A DNA stretch of 9,687 nucleotides from Lutibacter sp. (GCA_030748365.1 JASMME010000034.1:1-9687), one strand, 5' to 3'; shown: positions 1 to 8,589, counted from the stretch's first letter. Numbers and translations are program-made. The notes: generated by a model from the letters alone, not told the origin.

Positions 1-138
1 GGTTGCTACGGGATTAATATGGGTAGGATTGATTTTTATTTTGATAAAGACCAGGCCCTGGTAGCCAGGGGAGAAAGCATCCTTGTATAGAGCCGTTAAA
101 ACTGCTTGCAGCGGCCCGTAAATCTCCTGGTCAGCCAA
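1..138 (-). CDS. possible partial reading frame downstream of ligA (unrecognised)
   Basis: On the minus strand an open frame of 46 codons runs from a TTG at 138-136 to the window edge without a stop. A TGA lies 12 bases upstream of the TTG, so if the frame is translated it must start at this TTG (two bases after the ligA stop) or at a later rare start, because there is no in-frame ATG. The codons look coding-like, with balanced G/C third positions and peptides such as GYQGLVFIKIK. I do not recognise the family. The plus strand here also has a short open tail with a hydrophobic peptide (VATGLIWVGLIFILIKTRPW, stop at 62-64) that could be the C-terminus of a membrane protein converging on ligA. 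Only one of the two can be the main coding frame, and 138 bases do not settle which. Confidence 0.28.
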   Translation of the reverse strand, partial: MADQEIYGPLQAVLTALYKDAFSPGYQGLVFIKIKINPTHINPVAT

Positions 139-139
139 G

Positions 140-2206
<2,067 letters not shown>

Positions 2207-2270
2207 TCAAAAAAACAGTCTAGGAAACAACAATACCCTCAGCAAAACACCCGTTCAACAGGCCCAGCAG

Positions 2271-3716
2271 TTAATAGTAGGCAAACCGCCTCACCTTGGC
2301 AATATAGCGTGCCAGCCTGATCACCTGGTGACTGTAACCGTATTCATTGTCATACCATATGTAAAGTACCACCTTAGAACCATCGCTACTGGCAATGGTT
2401 GCATGGCTATCAAAAATAGCCGGGGCAGCAGCCCCCACGATATCGGAAGAAACCAATTCATTGCACAGGGAGTACTTGATCTGCTCTACCAACGCACCTT
2501 CCAGGGCATTTTTTTTCATCACAGCATTGATTGTTTCACTACTCGCCGGGTTTTTCAGACTTAGGTTCAAAATGGCCAGGGAACCATTGGGAACGGGCAC
2601 CCGGATGGCACTGGAGGTTAATTTTCCTTCAAAAGAGGGCAGCGCTTTTGAAACTGCCTTGCCGGCACCGGTTTCCGTAATAACCATATTCAGGGCTGCA
2701 GCCCTTCCTCTGCGGTACTTACTATGCATATTATCTACCAGGTTCTGGTCATTGGTATAGGCGTGAATGGTTTCTAAATGACCGTTCAACACACCAAAAT
2801 TACTTTCCATGACCTGCAAAATCGGTGTGATGGCATTGGTCGTACAAGAAGCGGCTGAAAAAACAGTGACTTTATCAGGATCGTATTCCTTGTGATTGAC
2901 CCCGTGCACAATATTGGGTACGCCTTGTCCGGGAGCGGTCAGCAAAACCTTGGAAACACCTGTTGACTTCAGGTGACGCTCCAGGGCTTCTTTGTCTCGG
3001 AAAGCACCCGTATTGTCTATGACCAGGGCATCTGAAATACCATAGCTGGTATAATCAATCTCCTCGGGGGCATTGGCGGAAATCAGGGGTACAGTTGTCC
3101 CATTGATCAGCAGGGCTTTTTGGCTTATATCAGTCCTTACAGTACCGTGAAAATCACCGTGTACCGAATCGCTTCTTAGGAGGGAGGCCCTTTTCTCAAG
3201 AACTGATTCGGTAATTGCCCCACGAACGACAATGGCCCGCAATCGCATCAGGTTGCCCTTACCAGTCCGCACCATTAATTCCCGGGCCAGCAAGCGACCA
3301 ATCCGCCCAAAACCGTACAATACCACATCTTTAGGAGCAATCTCTTTGGCGTTTTTCGCACCTTGTAATCGATCTGCTACAAAAGCGTCAAGGGCGAATT
3401 TATGATCGTCGAAGTGGTACTCGTATACGAGTTTTCCAATATCAATTTTAGAAGGGGGTAGTGACTGCTTTTTGATTTCGCGCGCAATATTTACCGCATC
3501 AAAAATTGAAATGGGTTTGGCGACAAAATCGCTTGCGTATTGGATAAGGTTGAGTATTTCACTGACATTTCGGTCGATCAATTGATTTCTAAACAGGACC
3601 AATTCGATGGTGTCGTCATACCACAGGTCACTGATGATCTGTATAAATTCGACGGTGGCTTTTCTTCTGTCTGCCTGAAAAGCCAGCTCTTTTTCATAAA
3701 GGTGGTTGTAAGACAT
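2271..3716 (-). CDS. gap: glyceraldehyde-3-phosphate dehydrogenase, long form with N-terminal extension
   Basis: This is a GAPDH-family enzyme that interconverts glyceraldehyde 3-phosphate and 1,3-bisphosphoglycerate with NAD(P), in the cytoplasm. The protein has 481 residues against about 335 for the classical enzyme. The surplus is a helical-looking, charged N-terminal extension (about 1-128) before the Rossmann motif GFGRIGR (135-141). The catalytic domain is intact: C291 in SAASCTTN, H318 in ETIHAYTND, the phosphate-site SDSVHG near 182, and WYDNEYGYS at 454-462. In classical NAD enzymes an Asp follows the second beta strand. Here the matching stretch (161-168, AIVVRGAI) has no acidic residue, which suggests relaxed or NADP preference; this is inference from alignment by eye. 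Long GAPDHs of this kind occur in Bacteroidetes and in some gammaproteobacteria, often beside a second, short GAPDH, so this copy may be a gluconeogenic or alternative isozyme. Transcription probably starts from the strong promoter at 3739-3768. Confidence 0.93.
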   Translation of the reverse strand: MSYNHLYEKELAFQADRRKATVEFIQIISDLWYDDTIELVLFRNQLIDRNVSEILNLIQYASDFVAKPISIFDAVNIAREIKKQSLPPSKIDIGKLVYEYHFDDHKFALDAFVADRLQGAKNAKEIAPKDVVLYGFGRIGRLLARELMVRTGKGNLMRLRAIVVRGAITESVLEKRASLLRSDSVHGDFHGTVRTDISQKALLINGTTVPLISANAPEEIDYTSYGISDALVIDNTGAFRDKEALERHLKSTGVSKVLLTAPGQGVPNIVHGVNHKEYDPDKVTVFSAASCTTNAITPILQVMESNFGVLNGHLETIHAYTNDQNLVDNMHSKYRRGRAAALNMVITETGAGKAVSKALPSFEGKLTSSAIRVPVPNGSLAILNLSLKNPASSETINAVMKKNALEGALVEQIKYSLCNELVSSDIVGAAAPAIFDSHATIASSDGSKVVLYIWYDNEYGYSHQVIRLARYIAKVRRFAYY

Positions 3717-3725
3717 TTTTTGGGT

Positions 3726-3737
3726 ATAAAATTTTAT
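3726..3737. repeat. 12-bp perfect AT palindrome at the predicted gap transcription start
   Basis: ATAAAATTTTAT reads the same on both strands. It lies immediately downstream of the -7 element of the predicted gap promoter and 9 bp before the gap start codon. It therefore covers the expected transcription start, where a repressor could act. An AT-only palindrome of this length can also occur by chance in a promoter region, so the role is speculative. Confidence 0.4.
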
Positions 3738-3738
3738 G

Positions 3739-3768
3739 CAAAAGTACCAATTTCAAACGTTTTCGCAA
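3739..3768 (-). promoter_or_regulatory. promoter of gap (Bacteroidetes type)
   Basis: On the minus strand a perfect TAnnTTTG element (TACTTTTG, 3746-3739) is preceded by TTG (3768-3766) with exactly 19 bp between them. This matches the housekeeping sigma-factor promoter known from Bacteroides and Flavobacterium. Transcription would start near 3732, giving a leader of about 15 bases before the gap ATG at 3716. The promoter lies just downstream of the deg terminator, so gap appears to be transcribed independently of deg. Confidence 0.75.
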
Positions 3769-3784
3769 GGCTTTTACCCATAAA

Positions 3785-3813
3785 AAAAACCTTTCGAAAA
3801 ACGAAAGGTTTTT
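3785..3813 (-). terminator. intrinsic terminator of the deg gene
   Basis: A perfect 12-bp stem (AAAAACCTTTCG at 3785-3796 and CGAAAGGTTTTT at 3802-3813) encloses a five-base loop. On the minus strand the hairpin starts 21 bases after the deg stop codon and ends in an uninterrupted T run (complement of 3782-3789), the expected shape of a Rho-independent terminator. The plus-strand reading has a shorter T run, so activity is expected mainly for deg. It insulates gap from deg. Confidence 0.85.
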
Positions 3814-3834
3814 CTAACAATCACAAAACCCGTA

Positions 3835-5241
3835 TTACCTAAAAATATAACGCTCTAATTCTCCGTCCAGGTTGCGCATTTCAATCCGAAGCACACCATC
3901 CCTGTCATCTTCGGAAACAAGTGTCTGAAGCTGCTCTATACTGTATATCTTTTGATCGTTTACCGCCACGATCACATAACCCTTTTTGACCCCGTAATAG
4001 CGCAATTCCCTGTTGGAAATACCCGTTATTTCAACACCGTTGTCGAGCGCCAGTCGTTGTAGGGCTTTTTTATCCAGGTTCTTTAAACTCAGGCCCATTA
4101 CCGAAAGGGTACTCAATTCCTTTTTGGTCAGCACCACAAATGTTTCACGGGTTTCCCCTGCACGCAAGTATCGAACCGTGACCGTATCCCCCGCCCTTTT
4201 CGTTCTTAAAAATCCAGTAAGATCGGCATAGGTCGCTATCTCAACACCATTTATACCGGTAATAACATCTTTGGCAACCAGCCCTGCTTTTTGCGCACCA
4301 GACCCTTCGGAGACTTCTGAAATATAAAATCCTTCTGCTATGTCCAGCATCAATTCCGCTGCCATGGAGGCGTTGAGCTCTCCCCCGCTAAGCCCCAAGA
4401 TCGCAGTTTGCACATTCCCGAATTCCATGATGTCTTCAATAACCTTCTTGGCAATGTTGGAGGGTACTGCAAAAGAATAGCCTACAAAGGAACCTGTCAT
4501 GGAAGAAATGGCGGTATTGATACCAACCAGCTCTCCATGGGTATTGACCAAGGCCCCGCCACTGTTTCCTGGATTGACAGCGGCGTCTGTTTGTATAAAT
4601 GAATTGATATTCCTGTCTCCTTGCAAATCACGGCCTTTCGCGCTTACAATACCTGCTGTAACCGTTGAGGTAAGGTTATAGGGGTTTCCTACAGCCAGGA
4701 CCCATTCACCGACCTTGAGGTGGTCAGAATCTCCAAAGGTGATATAGGGCAAGCCTGCGGTTTCCACTTTGAGCAGGGCGATGTCATTGGTAGGGTCTGC
4801 ACCGACCAAAACCGCCTTGTACACCTTGCTGTTGTTTAGGGTAATTTCAATGTCGGTGGCTTCCCGGATTACGTGGTTGTTGGTTATGATATAGCCGTCT
4901 TCCGAAATAATGACCCCACTGCCGGTACCCACTTGGGGAAAGGATTTGATCCCATTTCCACGGCCGTAAAAAAGTTCAGCCATTGGATCTCTGTAGGTTT
5001 TTACAGCGGTATTTTTAACGTGCACCACTGCGTTGAGCGTTTTTTCTGCCGCGGCCGTAAAATCGGTGTATTCAGCAGCAGCAGTTAGGGCATTGCCTAA
5101 ATTTGTCTGAACAATGGTCGGTGTTGTAACGGGTTTATGAGGTGAAGATTTTAAAGGGGTTTTCCCAAAATATGCGTTGAATCCGAGGGCGAGTAACGCG
5201 CCCAAAGTTGCGTATAACAAAGTGGTGATTGCTTTTTTCAT
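3835..5241 (-). CDS. Deg/HtrA-family periplasmic serine protease with two PDZ domains
   Basis: This is a trypsin-fold serine protease of the DegP/DegQ/DegS group (S1C), expected to degrade or refold damaged proteins in the periplasm. The 468-residue protein starts with KK and a hydrophobic segment (about 4-24) that lacks a clear signal-peptidase site, so it may be a signal peptide or an uncleaved membrane anchor. The catalytic triad is visible: H123 in TNNHVI, D153 in NDIALLKV and S227 in NPGNSGGA. A PDZ domain follows (about 281-371, with the GSGAQKAGL loop). A second, more divergent PDZ-like domain (about 381-468) runs to the end. The length fits DegP-like enzymes. It is transcribed away from dapF and has its own promoter (5267-5297) and terminator (3785-3813). 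Whether it corresponds to DegP, DegQ or DegS cannot be decided from sequence alone. The ATG at 5241 is the only start that keeps the membrane segment. Confidence 0.95.
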   Translation of the reverse strand: MKKAITTLLYATLGALLALGFNAYFGKTPLKSSPHKPVTTPTIVQTNLGNALTAAAEYTDFTAAAEKTLNAVVHVKNTAVKTYRDPMAELFYGRGNGIKSFPQVGTGSGVIISEDGYIITNNHVIREATDIEITLNNSKVYKAVLVGADPTNDIALLKVETAGLPYITFGDSDHLKVGEWVLAVGNPYNLTSTVTAGIVSAKGRDLQGDRNINSFIQTDAAVNPGNSGGALVNTHGELVGINTAISSMTGSFVGYSFAVPSNIAKKVIEDIMEFGNVQTAILGLSGGELNASMAAELMLDIAEGFYISEVSEGSGAQKAGLVAKDVITGINGVEIATYADLTGFLRTKRAGDTVTVRYLRAGETRETFVVLTKKELSTLSVMGLSLKNLDKKALQRLALDNGVEITGISNRELRYYGVKKGYVIVAVNDQKIYSIEQLQTLVSEDDRDGVLRIEMRNLDGELERYIFR

Positions 5242-5266
5242 GGAGTTTTTTTATAAATGATTTCTT

Positions 5267-5297
5267 CAAAAATAAGACCTATGCTAGACATCTAAAA
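5267..5297 (-). promoter_or_regulatory. promoter of deg (Bacteroidetes type)
   Basis: On the minus strand a perfect TAnnTTTG element (TATTTTTG, 5274-5267) lies 19 bp downstream of a T-rich -33 element (TTTT, 5297-5294). The predicted start of transcription is near 5260, about 20 bases before the ATG. The -33 element is weak, which fits a promoter that relies on an activator bound at the repeats just upstream. Confidence 0.6.
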
Positions 5298-5301
5298 ATG
5301 G

Positions 5302-5339
5302 TTTAACGCTTTGTTAAGTACATTTAACAGACTTTAACA
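5302..5339 (-). repeat. phased TTTAAC / GTTAAA repeat cluster upstream of the deg promoter
   Basis: Four copies of a TTAAC core occur at 10 to 11-bp steps: TTTAAC at 5302-5307, the inverted form GTTAAG at 5313-5318, TTTAAC at 5323-5328 and TTTAAC at 5333-5338. Seen from deg, two TGTTAAA direct repeats spaced by 10 bp come first, followed by the inverted copy and GTTAAAC. The array ends 5 bp upstream of the -33 element, the usual position for an activator. Direct repeats at one helical turn are typical of OmpR/PhoB-family response-regulator sites, but the actual regulator is unknown. Confidence 0.5.
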
Positions 5340-5435
5340 ATGAGAAAGCTTCGTGAAGGAACTACTTTAGGTAATATTGTAAACCCATTATCCTTTTTCT
5401 ACAATTATCAATCGTATTTCACCCTTATAAATGCG

Positions 5436-5472
5436 CTTATCTCAATGGTTGTAGTTGGCCTGTTGAGACAAG
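5436..5472. repeat. 10-bp imperfect inverted repeat in the deg/dapF region
   Basis: CTTATCTCAA (5436-5445) and TTGAGACAAG (5463-5472) are inverted copies with one difference in ten, separated by 17 bases. As RNA from the minus strand the mismatch becomes a G-U pair, so the stem is fully paired there; from the plus strand it is an A-C mismatch. Neither the predicted deg transcript nor the dapF transcript covers it. It could be a protein-binding site or part of an unannotated small RNA. Confidence 0.45.
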
Positions 5473-5529
5473 TCCGCCGCTGTAATTCCGAAAGCATTGA
5501 TAAATCTTCACTTTATCCTAAGACCCCAG

Positions 5530-5559
5530 TTTTAAAGTAGGCTGATTTTAGTACCTTTG
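5530..5559 (+). promoter_or_regulatory. promoter of the dapF-GNAT-mltG operon, probably leaderless
   Basis: A perfect TAnnTTTG element (TACCTTTG) lies at 5552-5559, with a T-rich -33 element (TTTT, about 5530-5533) roughly 19 bp upstream. The dapF ATG begins at 5565, only five bases after the element. Transcription would therefore start at, or within a few bases of, the A of the start codon, giving a leaderless or near-leaderless mRNA. Confidence 0.65.
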
Positions 5560-5564
5560 CCACT

Positions 5565-6344
5565 ATGGAGCTACCATTCTACAAATACCAGGGTGCAGGA
5601 AACGATTTTATTGTGATCGACAACCGGGACGGTCATTTTCCTAAAAAAAATGATGCAGGTATTCGCCAGCTCTGCGACCGGCGATTTGGCATTGGTGCCG
5701 ATGGCCTTATTTTACTGGAAAATGCCAAAAAACATGACTTCACCATGGTCTATTTCAATGCAGATGGCCACGAAGGAAGCATGTGTGGCAACGGCGGACG
5801 TTGTTTGGTGGCCTTTGCAAGAGACCTGGGTATTATTGATAAAAAAGGTGTTTTTATGGCCATAGACGGCGAGCACCTGGCTACAATCGAAAAGGATACC
5901 GTCTGTTTAAAAATGGGCGATGTATCCGAAATACAAACCGGCAATCAGTATTATTTTTTAGATACCGGCTCTCCACACCACGTTGAATTTTGCGAAGATG
6001 TCGCCGCGGTTGACCTGGCCAGGTTGGGACCGAAGATTCGGTATGGCGCCCCCTATCTGGAAACGGGTGTCAATGTAAATATCGCAGAACAGTGTGCCGA
6101 CAAGCATTTTAAGGTAAGAACCTATGAACGGGGTGTTGAAAAGGAAACCCTGGCCTGTGGAACTGGAGTGACAGCAGTGGCCATTGCCGCCCATCACAGC
6201 GGCCTGACTACTGAACAACAAATCGATATAGATACGATAGGGGGTCGACTGTCGGTTTCTTTTAAACTGGAAGGTGCGCAGTATCAGGAGGTTTTTCTTA
6301 CAGGGCCTGCTAGCCTTGTTTTTACAGGCAATATCAGCCTCTAA
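5565..6344 (+). CDS. dapF: diaminopimelate epimerase DapF
   Basis: DapF converts LL-diaminopimelate to meso-diaminopimelate in the cytoplasm, the last step before lysine and the source of the cross-linking residue of peptidoglycan. The protein has 259 residues, slightly shorter than the E. coli enzyme (274). The two active-site cysteines are present: C74 in GSMCGNGGRC, the proton acid/base for one face, and C198 in LACGTGVTA for the other. Other family signatures are the N-terminal KYQGAGNDF (7-15), FGIGADGLI (41-49), GSPHHV (135-140) and ERGVEKET (188-195). The start at 5565 is fixed by the conserved N-terminus and by the promoter directly before it. Its TAA overlaps the ATG of the next gene (TAATG), so translation is coupled. 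It leads an operon with a GNAT protein and mltG, consistent with a cell-wall role. Confidence 0.96.
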   Translation: MELPFYKYQGAGNDFIVIDNRDGHFPKKNDAGIRQLCDRRFGIGADGLILLENAKKHDFTMVYFNADGHEGSMCGNGGRCLVAFARDLGIIDKKGVFMAIDGEHLATIEKDTVCLKMGDVSEIQTGNQYYFLDTGSPHHVEFCEDVAAVDLARLGPKIRYGAPYLETGVNVNIAEQCADKHFKVRTYERGVEKETLACGTGVTAVAIAAHHSGLTTEQQIDIDTIGGRLSVSFKLEGAQYQEVFLTGPASLVFTGNISL

Positions 6345-6874
6345 TGACATTACAAGGCACCCATATCTGTCTGAGAGCCCTCGAAGCAACTGACCTTGAT
6401 TTTCTGTTCAATACAGAAAACAACGAGTTGTTCTGGGAAATCAGCAATACACAGTTGCCTTTTTCAAAGCATATCCTTCAGCGCTATATCGAACAGTCTC
6501 ACCAAGATATCTACCAGGCAAAACAATATCGGTTTGTCATTGGCAATACCGAAGGGCAACCCGTTGGTCTGATTGACCTCTTTGATTTTGACCCCCATCA
6601 CCACCGTGCAGGGGTCGGCATACTGGTGCTGCCTAAACACCAGCAAAAAGGATATGGTACGGAAGCCCTGAAACTGCTTATCAACTATGCTTTCAGCTAC
6701 CTAAACCTTCACCAACTATACGCAAATATTAGCGCTGACAACCTGCAAAGTCGTGCACTTTTTGAAAAATACGGCTTTCTGGAAAGGGGCTGTAAAAAGG
6801 ATTGGATTTATACCCGCAACACCTATAAAGATGAAATTTTCTACCAATTGGTTCAACCGACTGACAGATCTTAA
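6344..6874 (+). CDS. GNAT-family N-acetyltransferase, RimJ/RimL type
   Basis: This 176-residue protein is a GNAT acetyltransferase that would transfer an acetyl group from acetyl-CoA to an amine; the substrate is unknown. Opening TLQGTHICLRALEATDLDFLF is the usual start of the RimJ/RimL subfamily. The acetyl-CoA binding motif A is seen at 92-105 (ILVLPKHQQKGYG, with Q100, G103 and G105 giving QxxGxG). The motif B region N-x-x-SRALFEKYGF (133-145) closes the fold. The ATG overlaps the dapF stop by one base. The 3' end overlaps the proposed mltG start by 44 bp. The tight packing between two peptidoglycan genes suggests co-expression, but it does not prove a cell-wall substrate; protein N-termini or small amines are equally possible. 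Confidence 0.9.
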   Translation: MTLQGTHICLRALEATDLDFLFNTENNELFWEISNTQLPFSKHILQRYIEQSHQDIYQAKQYRFVIGNTEGQPVGLIDLFDFDPHHHRAGVGILVLPKHQQKGYGTEALKLLINYAFSYLNLHQLYANISADNLQSRALFEKYGFLERGCKKDWIYTRNTYKDEIFYQLVQPTDRS

Positions 6875-7898
6875 AAAACTGTCCTTGCTAATCCTGGGGC
6901 TTTTAATGCTCCTCACAGGCTTTCTAGGTCAGGGCCTCTATACAAAGGTATATGGGGTAAACACTACAAAGGAGGGCTTTGTATACCTGCCGACCAACAG
7001 CCAGTTTAAAGACGTTGAAAACTTGCTTAGGCCTTTTTTAAAGCGGGTAGAACCGTTTGTCTGGCTGGCAGAGAAAAAAAATTATCCAAACACCATCAAG
7101 GCAGGAAAATACCTCATTGCCAAAGGCATGAACAACAACGAGCTGATCAACCTACTTCGAAGCGGGCAACAAACGGTGGTCAACCTTTCCTTTAACAACC
7201 AACACAGCCTTGAAAAACTGGCCGGTAGAATTTCAACACAGATCGAAGCAGATTCCAGCACGCTGGTAGCACACTTTACAGACAAGGCCTTTTTAAGCAG
7301 CAACGGCTTTTCAAAAAATACCGCCCTGGCCATGTACCTGCCAAACACCTATCAGTGCTACTGGAACATCTCTGCAGTGGCCTTTAGAGATCGGATGCTC
7401 GCCGAGTACAATCGCTTTTGGAATCCGGAACGACTGCAACAGGCAAAGGCTTTAAACCTTAGTAACATCGAAGTCATTACCCTGGCCGCTATCGTACAAA
7501 AGGAAACAACCGTCCTCAGTGAACGCCCAATAGTGGCCGGGCTGTACCTAAACCGACTAAAAAGGCATTGGCCCCTACAGGCTGACCCAACGGTTATTTT
7601 TGCTTTGCGAGCAAGCACCGGAAAGGAAACCCCCATCAGAAGAGTACTAACCAAAGACCTGGGCATCCGTTCCCCCTACAACACCTATTTGCACAAAGGG
7701 CTGCCACCGGGCCCGATTGCCATGCCAGACATTTCTGCCATTGATGCCGTCCTACAGCCAACTGAACACGACTACTTCTATATGTGTGCCAGCGTAACGG
7801 ATATTGGCAAACACGTGTTTAGCAAAAGGATATCGGAACACAACAGAAATGCCGTCAAATACCAATCCTGGCTCAACAAACAGGGCATTAAAAGATAA
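6831..7898 (+). CDS. mltG: endolytic transglycosylase MltG (YceG-like)
   Basis: MltG is an inner-membrane lytic transglycosylase that cleaves nascent peptidoglycan strands and is thought to limit glycan chain length. I chose the ATG at 6831 (355 residues; E. coli has 340). The frame is open back to an ATG at 6753, but those 26 codons are the shadow of the GNAT C-terminus, and the 6831 start gives a usual topology: a short polar N-terminus, one membrane helix (about 14-34), then an extracytoplasmic LysM-like region and the YceG catalytic domain. The catalytic glutamate is E225 in AAIVQKETT. Further signatures are LQADPTVIFAL and SPYNTYLHKGLPPGPIAMP in the C-terminal half. The start lies 44 bp inside the GNAT gene, which indicates translational coupling in the dapF operon. 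Its stop is 18 bp from the stop of the convergent response regulator. Confidence 0.93.
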   Translation: MKFSTNWFNRLTDLKKLSLLILGLLMLLTGFLGQGLYTKVYGVNTTKEGFVYLPTNSQFKDVENLLRPFLKRVEPFVWLAEKKNYPNTIKAGKYLIAKGMNNNELINLLRSGQQTVVNLSFNNQHSLEKLAGRISTQIEADSSTLVAHFTDKAFLSSNGFSKNTALAMYLPNTYQCYWNISAVAFRDRMLAEYNRFWNPERLQQAKALNLSNIEVITLAAIVQKETTVLSERPIVAGLYLNRLKRHWPLQADPTVIFALRASTGKETPIRRVLTKDLGIRSPYNTYLHKGLPPGPIAMPDISAIDAVLQPTEHDYFYMCASVTDIGKHVFSKRISEHNRNAVKYQSWLNKQGIKR

Positions 7899-7916
7899 CA
7901 ATTACTTTAAAAAACT

Positions 7917-8483
7917 TTAGGCAAAGGCCTCACTGTCGAGTAATTGTTCCCGGATGATAAACTCGAGCTGCCTGTTGGTGGTAGCCAGGTCTTTGGTCAG
8001 CTTGGCTGTTTTCTTTCTCAAATAGTAAAGCTCATAGGCATCTTTGATAAGCTGCTGCATCTGGGGCTTTTGAAATGGCTTGCTGATATAGCGATATACC
8101 TCACCCTCATTAATGGAATCAATGGCTGCTTCTAAATCGGTATAACCCGTTAGCAAGATGCGTATGGGATCTTTATAAACAGGCAAAATTGTTTTAAAAA
8201 AGTCAATACCCGTCATTTCCGGCATACGCTGGTCGGAAATAATTACGTGGATGTTGCTGTTTTTTAAAATGGCAAACCCTTCCCTGGCAGAATTGGCAAT
8301 ATAAATATCAAAATCCCTTTGCAATAAGCGTTGAAAAGTATATAAACTTTGAGGCTCGTCGTCTACCACCAGTACCTGGATACGTTCTCTGGGCAAAGCG
8401 CGCTTTGCCGCCAGGTCCGTATAAAAATTTCTGATCTGTTCCCTTATTTCATGGTCTGAATAAGGGTTTGTTGTCTTTTTCAT
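7917..8483 (-). CDS. single-domain response regulator (REC) with C-terminal coiled coil
   Basis: This 188-residue protein is a two-component receiver of the RpfG-like type. After a polar N-terminal tail of about 34 residues, the REC domain (about 35-150) shows every key position: the acidic pair D41 and D42, the phospho-acceptor D84 in SDQRMPEMTG, T112 in ILLTGYTD and K135 in YISKPF. The C-terminus (about 150-182) is a charged amphipathic helix ending in QLEFIIREQLL, suited to dimerisation or to docking on a kinase. There is no DNA-binding, HD-GYP, GGDEF or histidine-kinase output domain, so it must act through a partner. No cognate kinase lies in the window. It is divergent from the acyltransferase-like gene that begins at 8654, with about 170 bp between the starts. 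A weak hairpin near 7919-7930 followed by a T run on the minus strand could end its transcript. Confidence 0.9.
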   Translation of the reverse strand: MKKTTNPYSDHEIREQIRNFYTDLAAKRALPRERIQVLVVDDEPQSLYTFQRLLQRDFDIYIANSAREGFAILKNSNIHVIISDQRMPEMTGIDFFKTILPVYKDPIRILLTGYTDLEAAIDSINEGEVYRYISKPFQKPQMQQLIKDAYELYYLRKKTAKLTKDLATTNRQLEFIIREQLLDSEAFA

Positions 8484-8589
8484 AGGCTAGTTGATTTAAA
8501 AGATAATACCCGTGCTTCTACACTGGGTAAAAGGCAATTTTTTTTGACGAATGTATGGATTATTTTTTCAGAAATAAAACTGATAGGCC

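Larger units (their letters stand above)
5242..5564. other. divergent intergenic region between deg and dapF
   Basis: This 323-bp region separates the divergent deg and dapF genes and looks AT-richer than the flanking genes. It holds the deg promoter, an array of TTTAAC repeats upstream of it, an imperfect 10-bp inverted repeat (5436-5472) and the dapF promoter at the right edge. A 66-codon open frame (5340-5540) crosses the middle, with one hydrophobic stretch (YFTLINALISMVVVGLL), but it has no ribosome binding site, no recognised family and no convincing codon bias, so I do not call it a gene. Two tightly placed promoters would not need this much space, so the middle 190 bp remain unexplained. 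Confidence 0.7.

Noticed and set aside
2244..2262. Short hairpin CCTGT-TGA-ACGGG after the gap stop, followed by TGTTTT on the minus strand
   Set aside because: The stem is five pairs including a G-U, and the T tract is broken, so it is too weak to call a terminator.
5340..5540. 66-codon plus-strand frame upstream of dapF as a small membrane-protein gene
   Set aside because: It has one hydrophobic stretch but no recognised family, no start signal and no clear codon bias, and the dapF promoter lies after it. Kept only as a possibility in the intergenic entry.
6753..6830. ATG at 6753 as the start of mltG, giving 381 residues
   Set aside because: The 26 added residues are a frame-shifted reading of the conserved GNAT C-terminus, and the ATG at 6831 gives normal MltG topology and length.
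7919..7930. AGGC / GCCT hairpin at the 3' end of the response regulator with a T run after it on the minus strand
   Set aside because: A four-pair stem inside the last codons is marginal. It is mentioned with the gene but not listed as a terminator.
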